Assembly: GCA_004335835.1 (NCBI GenBank)
Contig: RWJK01001623.1
Location: 13,561 to 77,560, forward strand
Length of the DNA stretch: 64,000 nt
Origin: Scenedesmus sp. ARA3
Taxonomy: Eukaryota > Chlorophyta > Chlorophyceae > Sphaeropleales > Scenedesmaceae
Reading direction: 5' to 3'
The notes beneath the pieces were generated by a model, which was given only the letters and a program-made list of their open reading frames with translations, ran no database searches and was not told the DNA's origin. Shown here piece after piece: positions 1 through 12,889 of the stretch. Each line of letters opens with the position of its first letter. Position 1 is the stretch's first letter. Position numbers and translations under genes: made by a program.

Positions 1-57
<57 letters not shown>
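1..57. repeat. (CTG)n microsatellite at window edge
   Basis: About 19 uninterrupted TGC/CTG units, cut by the window start, so the true length is unknown. It lies on the sense side of the Cys-rich gene, probably in an intron, like the other CTG runs of this window. Confidence 0.95.
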
Positions 58-59
<2 letters not shown>

Positions 60-135
60 CTCAAAGACCTGCCACCCCATGCTGCATCTGCCTCACACCC
101 CACGCTGCACGCAATGCATTCAGATCCACAGGCCG

Positions 136-330
136 CGCCCTGCAGGCGCAACACCTCCAGCCCCGGCTACTCGCGGTTGCGCCGGTGCCTGCGCTGCCAG
201 TCTGGCACCGCGCAGCACCCCCAGTGCCCTGAAATGTCCTGCAATGCAGACCTGCTGGCCACATCACCCCTGCTGCCCTGCCTGTCGCTGCTGCTGCTGC
301 AGAGGTGCCTCTGGGCGGGTGCTGTGCATT
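136..330 (+). repeat. Decayed duplicate of two Cys-rich exon starts
   Basis: Bases 142-222 repeat the exon at 512-600 (Cys-rich segment CRRNT-SPGYSRLR-CLRCQSGTA) with a shift of 370 bp and a handful of substitutions. Bases 287-310 repeat the CTG tract, acceptor and first bases of the following exon at 1013-1040. The copy runs out of homology after about 80 bp and lacks a matching donor, so it is more likely a pseudo-exon than an extra exon, although use as a real upstream exon cannot be excluded. Confidence 0.6.
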
Positions 331-359
331 CACTTTGCCATCCTCACACCCACACCTAG

Positions 360-394
<35 letters not shown>

Positions 395-505
395 CTTTAC
401 CACATCTAGCCTTGCTGTGCAGGCACCCTGCCATCCTCACACCCACACCTGCCCTTGCTGTGCCTCCCACCCACACTTCACGACTGCTGCATGCATTGTG
501 TGCAG

Positions 506-994
506 GCAGCGCCCTGCAGGCGCAACACCTACAGCCCCGGCTATTCAAGGCTGCGCCAATGCCTGCGCTGCCAGTCAGGCACCGCAGAGAACCCCGACGC
601 TGGATTTGCTAATGTGGATGCGCTGCAGCCCGGGCAGTACCCCGACAAAGCCTCACTGCGCACCGACAGGCTCAAAGTGTGCCGTGAGTAATCAAAGGCA
701 GCCTGTGCCTGCAATACGCAGCTTGCAAATGCTGCCTCTCACACTGCATACAAGCCAGCCATTCTCGCATTCACTGGTTGCTTGCCCAATATAAGGCATC
801 AGAACCTAGCCAAGGAAGCATGAAGCCACATGCCCACATGCTGTTCGGTCAGTGCCTGACACCCACGCCTGCTGCTGCTGCTGCCGATGACAAAATGCGC
901 GCCATGCAGCGACAAGCACGCACCTTCCAGATATGCAGTCCCACCTCTTGCATGATGCAGGCATTCACGCTGCACATCCGCTCACAACACCACC

Positions 995-1026
<32 letters not shown>

Positions 1027-4000
1027 AGAGGTGCCACCTGGCGGCTACCTGTCCCAGAACGTGGTGCGGGACTGCCCCCCAGGCAGCTTCCGTGGCAGCT
1101 TCACCTACACCACCGAGACTGCCTCACGCTACTGCTTCTCATGTGAGCGGCTGCGGGTGCGGTGTTCGAGTGGGTGCTGACATACCTGCATCCGGCAGAT
1201 GATACCGTGTGCGAGGTTTTCTGTGCTGTGAGCTAACATGCGATGTATTGCTTCCTCCTAGTTGTTGCCGGCAATGCCAGTGATCCGCTAGTGCGCGCAG
1301 ACTCGCAGCGCAGATGCAGCGCACATACGATGGGCCGCCACTGACTGCGTGCATGGCATGTACACCTGCTGCTGCTCTTTGCAGGTCCGGCCGGCCTCAC
1401 CACCAGCAAGGCCAGGGCAACCCTTCCAAGCGATTGCAACAGTAAGTACAGCAAACAGGCAGCATGCCCAAAAGCACACTGCTGCCCTAGTAATGCACAA
1501 GCTAGGCACATTGCAGCAGGCCGGATACAAATGCATGGCCTGTTTATGCAAATCAACCGCTCTGGCTTGCAAGTACAGTGTAAGCAACTTCCAGTGACAG
1601 CAGCCTCTGAGTGTTTGTGGCTGCCAGTGCTCGACCTCGCTGCGGCATGTTGCTGGCCGCTCACTGCAGTTGTCGGCGCTGGCGTGCTCTTCACGCAAGA
1701 CACCATCGCGCAAGCAATCGCAACCACAGCACCCGCCGGCGAGGCCCCCGACAACAGCAGCACCACACCCTGCAGCTATGGCAGTTACTTCCCGGGGGGG
1801 CCCTTTGTCGGTGACATCACCTGCCTGCCTTGCCCACTCGGCAGTACCACCAAGGGCCTTGGGGCTACCTCTCCAAATGACTGCATGGTCCCTCCTGGCT
1901 ACTTCATTCAGCTGGACGCGGCAGGAGCAGCCACCGGCAAGATGGTCAAGTGCCCTGAGAATGCAGATGGACAGGGGTACTTCAGGGCGGGCTGGGTGCG
2001 GTTTGACGATGAGAATGTGCAGGAAGCAGGGAGTGGAACGACCGCCTGCTCCTCCTGCGGCAAGGGCATTAAATCGGCCCTAACTGATGTGGATGAGGCG
2101 CTGGGTGGGACTGATACGGCTGCGCTGGTGGCTGGGTCGTCATTTTCATGTTACATCGAGACCGGGTGGGGTATGATGCCCACTGGCGTTGTGAAGGCGG
2201 ACTATACGATGGAGTTTGCGGCCACTGTGTGTGACAAAAACACATACGGTGTGGCTAACACCACGTTTGGGCTGCAGGCAACGCCATGCAAGGTGCGTAT
2301 ATGCGGTTCTGGCGGCTGCAACCTGATTGCTGCGCTGTTAGGCACACAGCAACTGCTAGCAGTGTACCTGCTGCATCACTGCACAGCTCATGTACTGCTG
2401 CAAACAGACAGAAGTACAGCGGCATTGGTGAAGACCACTGCACCTGGCAGGTGTTGCGGCATGAGCTTTGGCAGCTCTGTGCAGCAGCCCTGCTGTCAAC
2501 TGTTATTTCTCTCCAGTCCTGCCGGCAGCCCAATTCACAGCTTGTGTCTGTCTGTACACTTCAAATGAATCAAACCGCTGACTGCCCTGCGCTGTGAATT
2601 GCTGTTAATGCCTGCAGCCCTGTGCACGCAACCTCATTACGCTGCAAGCTGGCTCTACCGACCCCTCCCAGTGTGTAAACCCTGGGGGATACGGCTACAC
2701 CCCAACTGGCGCCAACCGCTGCGCTGTGGGCTCGTACACGTCACTGGGTGAGTGGGTGGCAACAGCAACAGCAGTGAAGCATGCTGCTTGTGGCTCAAAC
2801 GCCTCACACACTGTTTTGCCTGCAAACTCGTGTCTGAGGGCCCTGCCTTGGCATAGCTGCATAGTTATCAGGCTGGTTTGAGCTGCGCAGTTCGGCACTA
2901 GTCAGCATCCACCTTGACTGCTGCACGTCATGTATGATTGTGGGCGGCCTGCGTGTGATCGCACCTTCCTGCTATGGTGCATGCCGCGACGCGAGTGCCT
3001 GCTTTTGTACCTGAGAACAGCAGCGACCATGCTGAGCATGGTAAATGTAGCTTCAGCATGGCCTGTTTGCTGTCCTTATAGTGTGTCCTCTCAAAAGCCT
3101 CGAGCCCCAAGGCCTCATCTCACCCTGTGTGTTTGCGCTGCTGCTGCCCATGTGCTTCACGCATGCAGCCAGCCTTGGCGCTTGCATGCCCTGCCCAGAG
3201 GGAAGGACGACCGCCGACGATGCGGCAAAGCAGACAAGCATCGCCGACTGCTTTGTGCAACCAGGGCACGGCATTGTGCTGCCTGACTGCCAACCGTCAG
3301 TCAACAGCAGCCCAGACGCTGGAGCCACACCGCCAATGTGAGTGTTTTGTCTGAATTCCAGTGACTCCTGAGGCTTGGGTCAGGCATATTGCTGGGCAGC
3401 TGCCCTTTTGAGGTTTGTGTTGTTGTTAGCTACTTTTGCAGTGCAGGCAATTCTTCAGCAATCAAACACTCCTTCTAGGATGGCGTGCTTGTGCAACTGT
3501 CATCTCTCGAGCCTGCTGCTGTAATGTCTTAGTGGACCCAGGGGCTGGCTGTTCTCACAACAAAATCTGTGCGCTGCCTTGCGCGCCATCCACCCACCCA
3601 CCCACCCACCACGCCCCCCTGCAGCGATCCTACCTTCATTTGTGAGGCAGACAACGAAGGCTCCCACGACTGCAGCAGCGGCCACTGCAACTGCAAGAAC
3701 GAAGACAACTGCTCGGGTGGCGGCAAGAAAAACTGCACATGGATGCCGTCAGGCCCAGACAAGAAAGAAGGCACGTGCTGCAAGGGCAAGCCATCACTGG
3801 GACGCCGGCTGCTGCAGCTGCCCACAGACGCATGTGCGGCTGCTCTGGCTGCGCTGAATGCCACCCAGCTGGCACAGCTGCCCACGCAGCTGTGTCCGAT
3901 GGGTAGCTACAGCAGCGGTGGGCAGCTGGCCAGTGTGTGCGCTGCGTGCGATGCTGGCACTACGACACAGCGCGAAGGCAGCACGAGCAAGGACGAGTGC

Positions 4001-5107
4001 AACAGTGAGTGCACCTGAATTTGTGCATGTACTCAAAATCTTTTCGAGCTTGCACAGTACAGCAGCATGACATGCGCTGGCCGTGTGTGCCGCCTCACTG
4101 CACGCATACTTAAAATCTACAGCACCGCAGCTTCTTGTGCACTGGATGCTGAGCCGCTTGTACACGCCTGCTTCAATCCTGCTGCTGCTGATGATGCCCA
4201 AAAGCTCACACCACACTGCTGCTCTCTGCTGCTTGCCTTCTGCCGCACAAATTGCAACCCTGCAGAGTGCAAGCCTGGCTATGGCAAGCAACCTGGCAGC
4301 GCCGACTGCACCAAGTGCATTACTGGCACCTACCAGGCTGGTTTTGCAGGAAATGAGGATGCTGCAGCACACGGCAACGGCGAGACTTGCATTGCATGCC
4401 CCACCACACTGTCTATCTTCCTCAGCTCGAAAGGCAAAGAAGCAGAGTTCAATTCCCGCGCAACAACCTTCCGCTCCGGCTCCACAGGTGAAGAGGAGTG
4501 TGTGCCTCAAACAGTGCAGGTTGGCGTTGATGTCGGCTCCAGGATATTTAAAGATGCGTTTATGCAGACAGCTGCAGGCAGTGCGGACCTGCCAGCGTGT
4601 CTCAGCAATTGTGCTGCGGAGAGCTGCTGCTTTGTGCAGTTTGACTACGGGCACTTGAACAGGCGTGCTGCAAGCTGCAGCTACTTAAACCTTGAGCCCA
4701 GCAACAACCCATGGGCATACAAGGATGCATCAGCAGCGCTGCTGTTCCAAAAGCTGCCACCTAGCGGTGCTATTGCAGCTGCAAGCATTGCATCCACCAG
4801 CAGCAGCAGCACTGTTGGTGCGGCTCCTTCCGGCACCGTCAGGGACAAGACGATGTCTTCTGGTCTGTATGCACGCTGCAACGTGGCCGATGTTGCTGCT
4901 GTGGGCAGGTCTCTTGGTATTACATACAGCCTGGGGACCGGCTACAAACTGTCTGATTGCAAGCACACGTGCGACATGATGAGTACCTGCTTCGGGTTTA
5001 CTGTGCATGCTGGGGAGTGCTCTTTGAGGGGAGGCTTTGATGCTGCTGATGTGCGCACCTTTTTCAACAACCCCGCTCCAGCTACCATCACCAGTCTGTT
5101 CTGGTAG
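506..5107 (+). CDS. Cys-rich ephrin-receptor-like repeat protein with PAN-like C-terminus (5' partial)
   Basis: Not assignable to a named gene. Eight exons join in phase: 506-683, 1029-1142, 1385-1441, 1670-2292, 2618-2747, 3169-3337, 3625-4004 and 4266-5107, giving 830 residues; the N-terminus lies before the window. The protein carries repeated modules of the form C-x2-C-P-x-G-x-T...C, with PGY/PGH turns, as in GCC2/GCC3 (ephrin-receptor-like) domains, which algae use in extracellular or wall-associated proteins. The last ~230 residues form two Cys-patterned units (C..NC..ESCCFVQFDY and C..TC..MSTCFGF..GECSL) resembling PAN/apple domains. No transmembrane segment follows, so a secreted or extracellular product is likely (inference). 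Exon 3625-4004 is unusually Cys/Lys-rich. The acceptor of the second visible exon is fed by a (CTG)n tract. Confidence 0.75.
3589..3611 (+). repeat. (CCCA)n tract before an acceptor
   Basis: Short CCCA tetranucleotide array in the pyrimidine-rich tract just upstream of the acceptor at 3624. It may act as the polypyrimidine tract of that intron. Confidence 0.7.
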
Positions 5108-6349
5108 GCTGGTAGCAGTTGTTGGCAGCGGACGCGCCGCCTGCTTGTATGCAGCATGCAGAAACCGCGCGTGGATTGTGCTGCTGCAAGTGTGTTCTTG
5201 CGGATGATGTTGTTAAAGCAGCTCGTCAGCATGCATTGTGTCATCACGTGCTACTGCTGAGTTCCATGATGCCCCTAGCTCATATGACTTTGAGTTTGAG
5301 TTCCCTTGCCCCAAAAGCTGAGCATTGTCCTGTCAGTGGCCAGGTGTTGGTTTGCTGCTCCGTTGATCAACCGATGCGGCTGCCCAGAGCAGCGGATGCG
5401 TCGTGTTGGGTGTTACTGACATTTGGTTTCATGCCAGCATGCTGGCTTGATGGCATGCTGGCTAATCAGCGCCCACACTTGTCGCAGCTACTTTCTCCTT
5501 CTCCACGTCGTGCACGCGCTCCACTGACAAATTGGCATGATGTATGAGTGCTCTGTGAGCTGCAGCGCTGCTGCAAGCGCATTTCTCTTGCACTTGCTGC
5601 CATGGCTGTTGGATTCACTACGCCGCACTGTGGTGCGCTGCCGACCTTGTTTTCCTGAACGGCATTGGCGTTTCGTTTACAGGCCAACTTGGGGCCCTCT
5701 TTGATTAGATATGCTGCCTGGAATGGTTTCAGTTGCGAGGGCTACCCCTCACTCAATGCAGAGGCTCTGCATCATTTTCTGCCTGGCAAGGCCCCTGCAT
5801 TGATGCGTTTAGCGTGTACACGAGTCCTTTTCCATCCCACCTGCATTGCTGTGCTGTCTATTCATTCTCATCAACACTGCTGGGAGTGTGGTGATGTCTG
5901 CCTGATCACACTTGATGCCACGTTGCGGGTCAATGACTTGTTTGGTTGGTGAGGCATCGGCAGGGATCACACGTGGAGGATTTGCTCGCATTGCCCGTGC
6001 ATGCATGTTAGGGCAGCTGGCATGCTGGTGTCTGCCAAGATACACTTTTGTTGGTCGTTGGACAGACTGGCAGCTGTGGTGTGATGGCTCTGCGGCATCA
6101 TGGCAGCTGCAGATGCTTTCTTGGCGGATAATAGCCTTGATGTCAGCGCATTGCACTTTCCCACTGCCGTGTCACCCCTCCTTGCATCAATCATTGTAGG
6201 CCTGGTGCATCTACAACTCATCTGGATTTCATGTTGACCACGGCATTTGCACGGTGCTGCTTGCTTCACAGCCGTGGCGCTTTCGCTGTCTGTAGCTGCA
6301 CTGCACTTTGAGCTGCATTGCAATTGTTAGAAAGGGCGGAACTTGAGAC

Positions 6350-6620
6350 GTAGTTGGGTACATGAAATGCATTCGCTCATGACGCTGTATGATCAGACAT
6401 AAATGCATGAACCACCTTTGGATACAGCCTTGATTGGGTTGGTCGCTTGAGGGTGTGCTTGAGACAGGAGTCTTGTTTGGTACACAGAGCTGCAGGCATG
6501 TTGGAAGCAAGAAAGCATCTACACTACGAGTACAGCCTCGGTTGAGACGACGGGTTCAGCATGAGCCATTGGCACTTGGTTGGGTACAGAACTGCGCTCA
6601 TGTTGAGGGCAAGGAAGCTC
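6350..6620. repeat. Degenerate ~110-120 bp tandem repeat
   Basis: Three diverged copies of a segment beginning GTTGGGTACA or GTTTGGTACA start near 6353, 6474 and 6582, each followed by a GCTCATG/GGCATG motif about 20 bases on. Recognised by eye; similarity is moderate. Confidence 0.4.
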
Positions 6621-8015
6621 CATATATTCATATGCATACATGTGTATATACATACTTGTTTGGTTCTGGGTGCGGGTTGGAAGTGATCACACTTCGGTTG
6701 AGTTGGGGTTGAGGGTTTGCCTGCGTTTGTCCACAGTCGTTCACACTTCCACCACTCCTGCTGTGCCCACCCTGGCGTCACCTCTTTATCAACACTTGTG
6801 GATGGACTGCATGAGCAATGACACGCAACTCTGGTGCAGCAGCATCACGTGTCGTGTGCACTTCTTTTGTTTTGTTTTGTTATCAGGGGGAGCTAAATCC
6901 CTACTGTGCGCTTTTTGCGGGGTTGTCATGTGTGCGCATGTATCCCAGCAGGCTGCTGTGCCGCCACATCCGACATCTTTGTATTTGCACTGCCAAACAC
7001 ACACTGCATGTCACATATGCCAGACAAGAAAGAGCTTATGTATTTGCCCAAACCCAGTGAGGCCATACACTGTATGCAGCCTCAAATGGCCGGGCCTAGG
7101 ACCCGTATCAGCATGCATAACAACTTGCACACAAAACGAACGACGGCATGTGCTCACACGCTGCTGCTTGCTCATGGCAGCTTGGCTTTGCCGCAGCTGG
7201 CTTCCACCCGCATGCACAGCGACTTTGTGAAGCATATGGTATGGTTATGGTTATTGACAGCATCAGCGCGCTCCGCATCATGCCCCCGCACCTTTTGTTG
7301 ATGTGCCACATGTTCAGCAGGCAGCAGCAGCAGCACGCTGCCTTGTTTTGTGCTGCCTGGGCCAGTGCTGGCGTCAGTGCTCTAGAGCACAGATCTGTGC
7401 CTTCCCAGCCCAGCTCTCCCAGCCTTCCTGTGCCTGCAAGATCGTTTTTGTGTATGACTCATACACACTCTGAGTCAGCTGATTGCCCCAGGGGCTGACA
7501 GGATGGTGCTGTCTAGCATGGTCTGCTGTTGATTTGCTGTGTGTTGGTTGCTGGCTGGTTGCACAGGCATGGTGCTATCTCGTGCGCCTTGCAGTAAACT
7601 GGTTTCACAGAAGCACCTGTGAGCCACAATGCAACTGAACCAACGCACTGCAGCTTATCCTGCAATGCAGTGCACAGCTGATGACGAGCATGCTCAACCC
7701 TTCTGGACTTGCTGGCCTGCCAGGACACTTCCTGTTTTTTTGCCAACTTCAGCGTTGTTGCAACTGCACTGCTGCATGTCTGCGGTTTGACCGTGCGTGC
7801 TTGTGATGTGATGATATGGGGGATGCTGCCTGTATATTCACTTGAGGTGCCTTATGGGTAGAGGTTTAAACTAACAACGCATGTTTGAACAAAACGGCTG
7901 GGGTGCTGAAACAGCAGTACTGCTTGCTAATGCAGTGCTGGTCAGCAGCACGCAGCCATGGCAGTGCATTGGTGTTGGCATTTGCATCTGGCGTGGTAGG
8001 CGTTGATATGAATAC

Positions 8016-8057
8016 TTGGTTGGTTGGTTGGTTGGTTGGTTGGTTGGTTGTTTGGTT
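8016..8057. repeat. (TTGG)n tetranucleotide array
   Basis: About nine TTGG units, the last one interrupted, inside the gene-poor region. Confidence 0.95.
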
Positions 8058-9978
8058 GATCGGAATACTTGAATTGGCTGAGCCGCAGCAGCACAGTTCC
8101 AAGGGGATGCTAACGCGGTCTGCATTGCCGAATTCTTGCGGCAGCATATCAAGTTTTGTTTCTGCTTGGTTGCTGGCGCAACAGCTGTGCGACATGCGGT
8201 CAAAGAAAGGAAGCAAGAAAAAGCAGCATCGAGCGATGAGGAGGGCAGTGTTGTGCTGCTGCGGTTACTGTGCCTTATGGGCCTCTGCAGCTCTTGGTGT
8301 TTGGCAGTGCACGTGTGTATTTCCTGACCACCACATGTTATCTGCCTGGTGCTAGTGCACAGCTGCCGCTGACATCACATCAACAACGAAATGTGTACAT
8401 ACTTCCAGCACAGTGAAGTTAGCACGCTGATGTGCCCCTGTGCTGACTGCAGAGGTTTTTGTTGGATATAACAGTATAGTAAAGAGAGCCTGGCCATGGC
8501 ATGTGTGTTACGTATGCAGTTGTTGCGACTGGGGTGATCCGCGTTAATACTTGCAGGCTGTGCCGCCTGCCGTGCTGCTACATGTACAGGGGTAATAAGA
8601 GGCAGCATGGCCACGATACGCGCTGTGGGGGCGCACGCTGGCAATGGAACACTGAGTTGTGGTTTGCTGTGTACGCTTTCATGGCAACGGCGGAGGTTTT
8701 GTATGCATCACAGCATCACAGCACTGCCAGAGGATGCCGCATCCTGCGCCAGGTGTGAGTTGGTTGGGAGCAGCATCAAATGCTGCTGCGGCTTGCAGGA
8801 TACTGGCTGAATCATTGAGCTGCTTGAGCCGTGGTGACCAGCTTGTGGTGCTGCATTTTGTTTGGGCTGTGTTGGATGGGAAAGCCACATGCTGCTCTGT
8901 GCATGGGGTGAGTTTGCTATCCTGTGCATGATGCCCTGTGCAGCGCCGGTCAAATACACATAGAATGTACTTTGCTCAGCTTGCTGTGATGTGCTTTGTT
9001 AATGGCAGGCAGCGTATGTGGCTAGGCAGGAGGCTGCCGTGCCACCTGCAGGACAGCTGCTGAGCCATCACGGCCGCTTGCCTTGTTGAACATGGAACTG
9101 CTGAACTGTTCGGCGACTATATGTGTCTGCTGCCTTGGCACACTGAGGATGTGGACAGGATCTTGGTGCTCACAACTTTGGGTTGACATGCTCCTCGAGC
9201 ACACTTCGCATGTGTCAGGACTCAGCATTTTCTGGGGCACACGATGATGATCAAGGCGCTCACACGTGTTCATGTGCCTGTGTGTCCTTGTCTGCTACTG
9301 CTTGGAGGCATACACATGTTGGTGTGTACATTAACAGCATCTCGGACTGCTCACTGTTACGTTGTTACGTTGCTACGGTTGCTACCACTGGCACCAAGCT
9401 GCCAGCATCATTGCCGCATCACTGCCGTTCAGTGGCGCTGTGCTGCAAGGACCCTTGGGCTACTAGCGCCACTACGGTATGCACTTTGCCGTTTGCCCAC
9501 AGTATCTGTTCTGGTCCATGCACCACATGAATTTGTGCACAGCGCATAGAGGGTTTGCATTGCGATCTGTAACGAGAGCATCTGACGTTCAAGTTGAACA
9601 TCCCTGGCGTACAAGCGGCGCACATGCGCACACACAAGCCCTGCATGATACCTGCAGCATTTGCAAATGCAATCCGCTGCTCACGTGTGTGCACCATAGT
9701 ACAGGACGTGGCGCAACGTACAGGCAGCGGCAAAAGCAAATCCACCACTGCAACAGCGTGCCCAAACACTGCTGTCCTGACTAGCCACAGCTTCAGGCCA
9801 TAAGTTGAGCCTGTGTGTACAGGCTGCGCCCGTCAGTGCGCACCCAAATAGTGCAATGCCAATGCTGTCGGCCGCACACACCCCTGATGAGCCCAACTGT
9901 CATTCCTGGCAATGTGTTCAAACACGCTTCTTCACAAACTGTACATGCGCACCCATGCAACTGCTACGCGCAACCCAG

Positions 9979-11556
9979 CTACCGCCTCGCAAACAAGCCA
10001 GCAGGCAACACACCAGCAGCTGCCGCCACCGACAGCAGCCCTACCACCACAGCCGCTGCCACCACAGCATACCTCATGCTCCTGCGCAGCACCAGCAGCG
10101 CAGCGTGCAGCACTGCGCGCCATCCCACCCGAAACTCTGCCACGACAGCGTTGTTCCGCCGAAACTGCTCTACTGCTTCCGCCAGCAGCGACTGCCGCAG
10201 CTGCTGGCTGGGAAGCTCCCCACCGGCATGGGTGACCGCTGCTCTCAGCTGCGCAAGCTTGCCTGCCTTGTCTGGAATCTGCGCGCACAGCAGAGCAGCA
10301 GGATACAAAGCCGCAGACTTCAGACAGCCACCGCGTGCACAGTCGCAGTGCAAAAGCCTTGTACAGCAAGCAGCCCTGCAACGCAGCTATTGCCTGCGTG
10401 CACGCACCAGACGGCATGCATAACAAACATGTAAGCCACACACAGTCCCAAACAAAGTTCACATAGAGTTCACGCCACACTTCACGCTGCCGCTCACTGT
10501 GAAGAACGCCAGCCCCTGCCCCTCAGGCAGCGCCAAGCTGGCTAAAAGCGCACACAGCTCATCCCTACACACAAATCATGCATATTTTTTTTTTCTTATT
10601 TATGTCAAGCTGCTGCTCACTGTGAAGAATTCCAGCCCCTGCCCCTCAGGCAGCGCCAAGCTTTTCTGGATGCGTCTCGCCATGAAGCCCAGCAGGATGG
10701 GCACGTACAGGCTGAAGGCGTACGGCAGCAGCAGCACGGGGTTTGCTGCTGCCAGCTGCTCCAGGTGTGCTGCGTACGCTGCTGCTGCTTGGGAGGAGGG
10801 TATGTAGGAGCGCCAATTTGGGCCCAGCAGATAGGCTAAGTCCTGCAAAGGATGTGTAACAGCAGAGAATGGGGTGATGTATGGTGTGCATGGGAGGGTG
10901 CATGCCCTAATAATATATGTATGTATGTGCGGCCTGCGAGGGCATGGAGCAGTCACCACGATTGTCGCAGTATTTGCATGCCGTAATAATGCTGGGCAGT
11001 GTGGTTAAAATGTTGTGGATGCATTGCTGCTGGGTCCATGTTGGGCGCATTTAGCTGCTGCACTGAAGGCGAAGTACAGAGTGCTGTGCTAGTAAGCAGC
11101 GGGCTGCAGCTGTGTTTCTTTTGTCAGAGATGACGCGCTACAGACTCCGTGCATCGTGGTTTCATGACAGCGCACATCAGCCGTGGTGGAGCTGTGCGGA
11201 TGCAACACAGCAGCACAGCACTTTGCTCTCCTGCTTGCTCGCTGTGCCTGCAGAACACCATGCGAAGCAGCTGCTGCTGTCCTGCATACCTGCTCCATTG
11301 CTGCTGTCCTGGCTGGGATGGTCGAGGTGACTGCCACCACTGTTGACAAGCCCGGGACATCCTTGTGCTGCTGCAGCAGAGCCTCTAGTTTACTGTACAC
11401 TGGCAGGAAGCTGCTGAGGGCTTGAGCGTACAGGCGCTTGTCCGTAAGCACAAGCACGAGCTTGCTTAAGATCAGAGCGTTGGCTATGTTGTGGCTACGC
11501 CGTGTGGCCGTGCGCATCTCGATCAGCAAGTCGTAGTCCTGCTTGTCTCCGGCCAT
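9979..11556 (-). CDS. Heme-oxygenase-fold protein, degenerate distal helix, C-terminal membrane anchor
   Basis: Three exons join in phase (11556-11290, 10842-10621, 10278-9979) to 262 aa, close to HO-1/HO-2 length without a presequence. Visible family features are the N-terminal helix with a candidate proximal heme ligand (His22 in TATRRSHNIA), the PVYSKLE and RTAAMEQDLAYLLGP segments matching the typical R-T-x-A-[LM]-E-x-DL block, and the later E-A...F..N helix. The distal helix, normally GDLSGG, reads YVPILLGFMARR, so residues that hold heme and O2 are missing and canonical biliverdin formation is doubtful (inference). Residues ~234-258 are an A/V/L membrane segment followed by ARR, a tail anchor as in animal HO-1. 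ATG at 11556 follows an in-frame upstream alternative start. The intron after exon 2 contains a copy of the exon's 3' end. Confidence 0.72.
10489..10661 (-). repeat. Exon-2 3' edge of HO-like gene, duplicated
   Basis: Live exon edge plus donor at 10610-10661 is copied at 10489-10540, shifted by 121 bp into the following intron. The roughly 50 bp differ at only a few positions, two of them in one codon, and the copied donor GTGAGC is intact. Confidence 0.85.
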
Positions 11557-12371
11557 CCTGGCGGTTGAAAGCAATGAAAGAGCCCAAACGGCTGAAGCTG
11601 TGATATTTTACGACGTTTTGTGCATGCAGGTGAAGCAGGGCATGCAACAGGAGTGCACCATGCCCTATTCCGGGAGCCAAAGAACCCTAACACCAAGTGC
11701 CTCCTCAGCTGCTTACAATGCCACCGTGCAACTGCTCAGCAACCCAAAACAGCGACAAGAAGCCATGAGAGAGCTCAAGACGCAGCTGCAGTTGTTTCAG
11801 CAGCCAGGAAAGCAGAGGTGACCTCATTCACAGCAGGCACAAGCATTCACATCAACTGACTTGCAGGAATGTAATGACACCACAGGCTACAGCACTGAAT
11901 TGCAGCATGCCTGCTCCTGTGCTTAAAACAGATTGGATTGACCAAGAGCATGTCCAAGGAGCAAACACACAATTGCAACATATGCAGTTGATGAGGCCTT
12001 GCTGCTGGTGTAGACCAGCTGTACACAGCAACACTGGACACAGATGATGGTACTGCCTCATGCTCAGCGCAACACATGCAGTACTGCACTAGTGCATGAG
12101 CAGCTGCAAAAAGGCAAAAAAAGCAAAACGTTGCGAAGCCAACTGCCCGGGAATTGACGACAGCAGCAACCTTTTAGAGCCACCTACTGCGACTGTCACT
12201 CAGATCATCGGCAACCGCCAATCATGGAATTACTCGTAGGAAACGAGCCACTCAGCAACATTCCCAAAAATGTGCTAAGGTCACTGCTGCACCCTGTGCA
12301 GCTTCTGCAACTACAGCCCATGCCTTATACTAGTGGAACAGCTCTGGCAACAGAGCTGAACTTGTCTGCTG
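11557..12371. other. Intergenic: TLC 3'UTR and HO-like promoter
   Basis: Both flanking genes run on the minus strand. On that strand a TGTAA motif lies at 11718-11714, about 650 bases past the TLC stop, a possible poly(A) signal. No protein-like open frame seen. Confidence 0.5.
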
Positions 12372-12845
12372 TCAGCAGATCTTGCCCTGCGCTGCCTTCT
12401 TCTTGCTTGGGAACAGCAGCTCGACAGCGCCAGCTGCAATCTTGCTGAACCTGCGCATGGGCAAAGCACACGGTGGCAACAGCAGGAACATTACAGCTTG
12501 ATTGACGTGCTGCTGCATGGCTTGGTATAACAGACACAGACAGAGAAATGCTGCATCGCTCTGGGTGGCAGCAGCAGCCTGCACAGACGAGTAAATGTAC
12601 TGCGCACAGGCTGCAACACGTGGACTGGGGCAGCATGCAGCAATAGCACTTCAGCTGATGAGCGCAGCTGCTCCACAATGTCAGTTGTGTCTGGCAACCG
12701 CCTGGTGCTGCACTGCTGCTGGCGCACCAGAAGTAGTTGAGCAGGTTGAGAGCCACGTTGGCCACCCGGTAGCCCCAGATCCCACTTGCAGGAAAGCCGT
12801 TGGGCCTGGGGTTGCGCAGCTCCACCTCGGTGTCCGCAAAGAACT

Positions 12846-12889
<44 letters not shown>

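Larger units (their letters stand above)
5108..9978. other. Gene-poor convergent intergenic region
   Basis: Between the stop of the Cys-rich gene and the stop of the heme-oxygenase-like gene, which converge. Open frames here are short, lack recognisable domains and do not join into plausible exons. It probably holds the 3'UTRs of both genes. I see no TGTAA motif close to the first stop; one occurs at 9569-9573. The only internal structure found is a degenerate ~110-120 bp repeat near 6350-6620 and a (TTGG)n array at 8016. A noncoding RNA cannot be excluded. Confidence 0.6.

Noticed and set aside
9805..10434. Long plus-strand open frames of about 200 codons
   Set aside because: They lie antisense to exon 3 of the HO-like gene, whose frame has family motifs and in-phase splicing. 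The antisense frames are compositional shadows.
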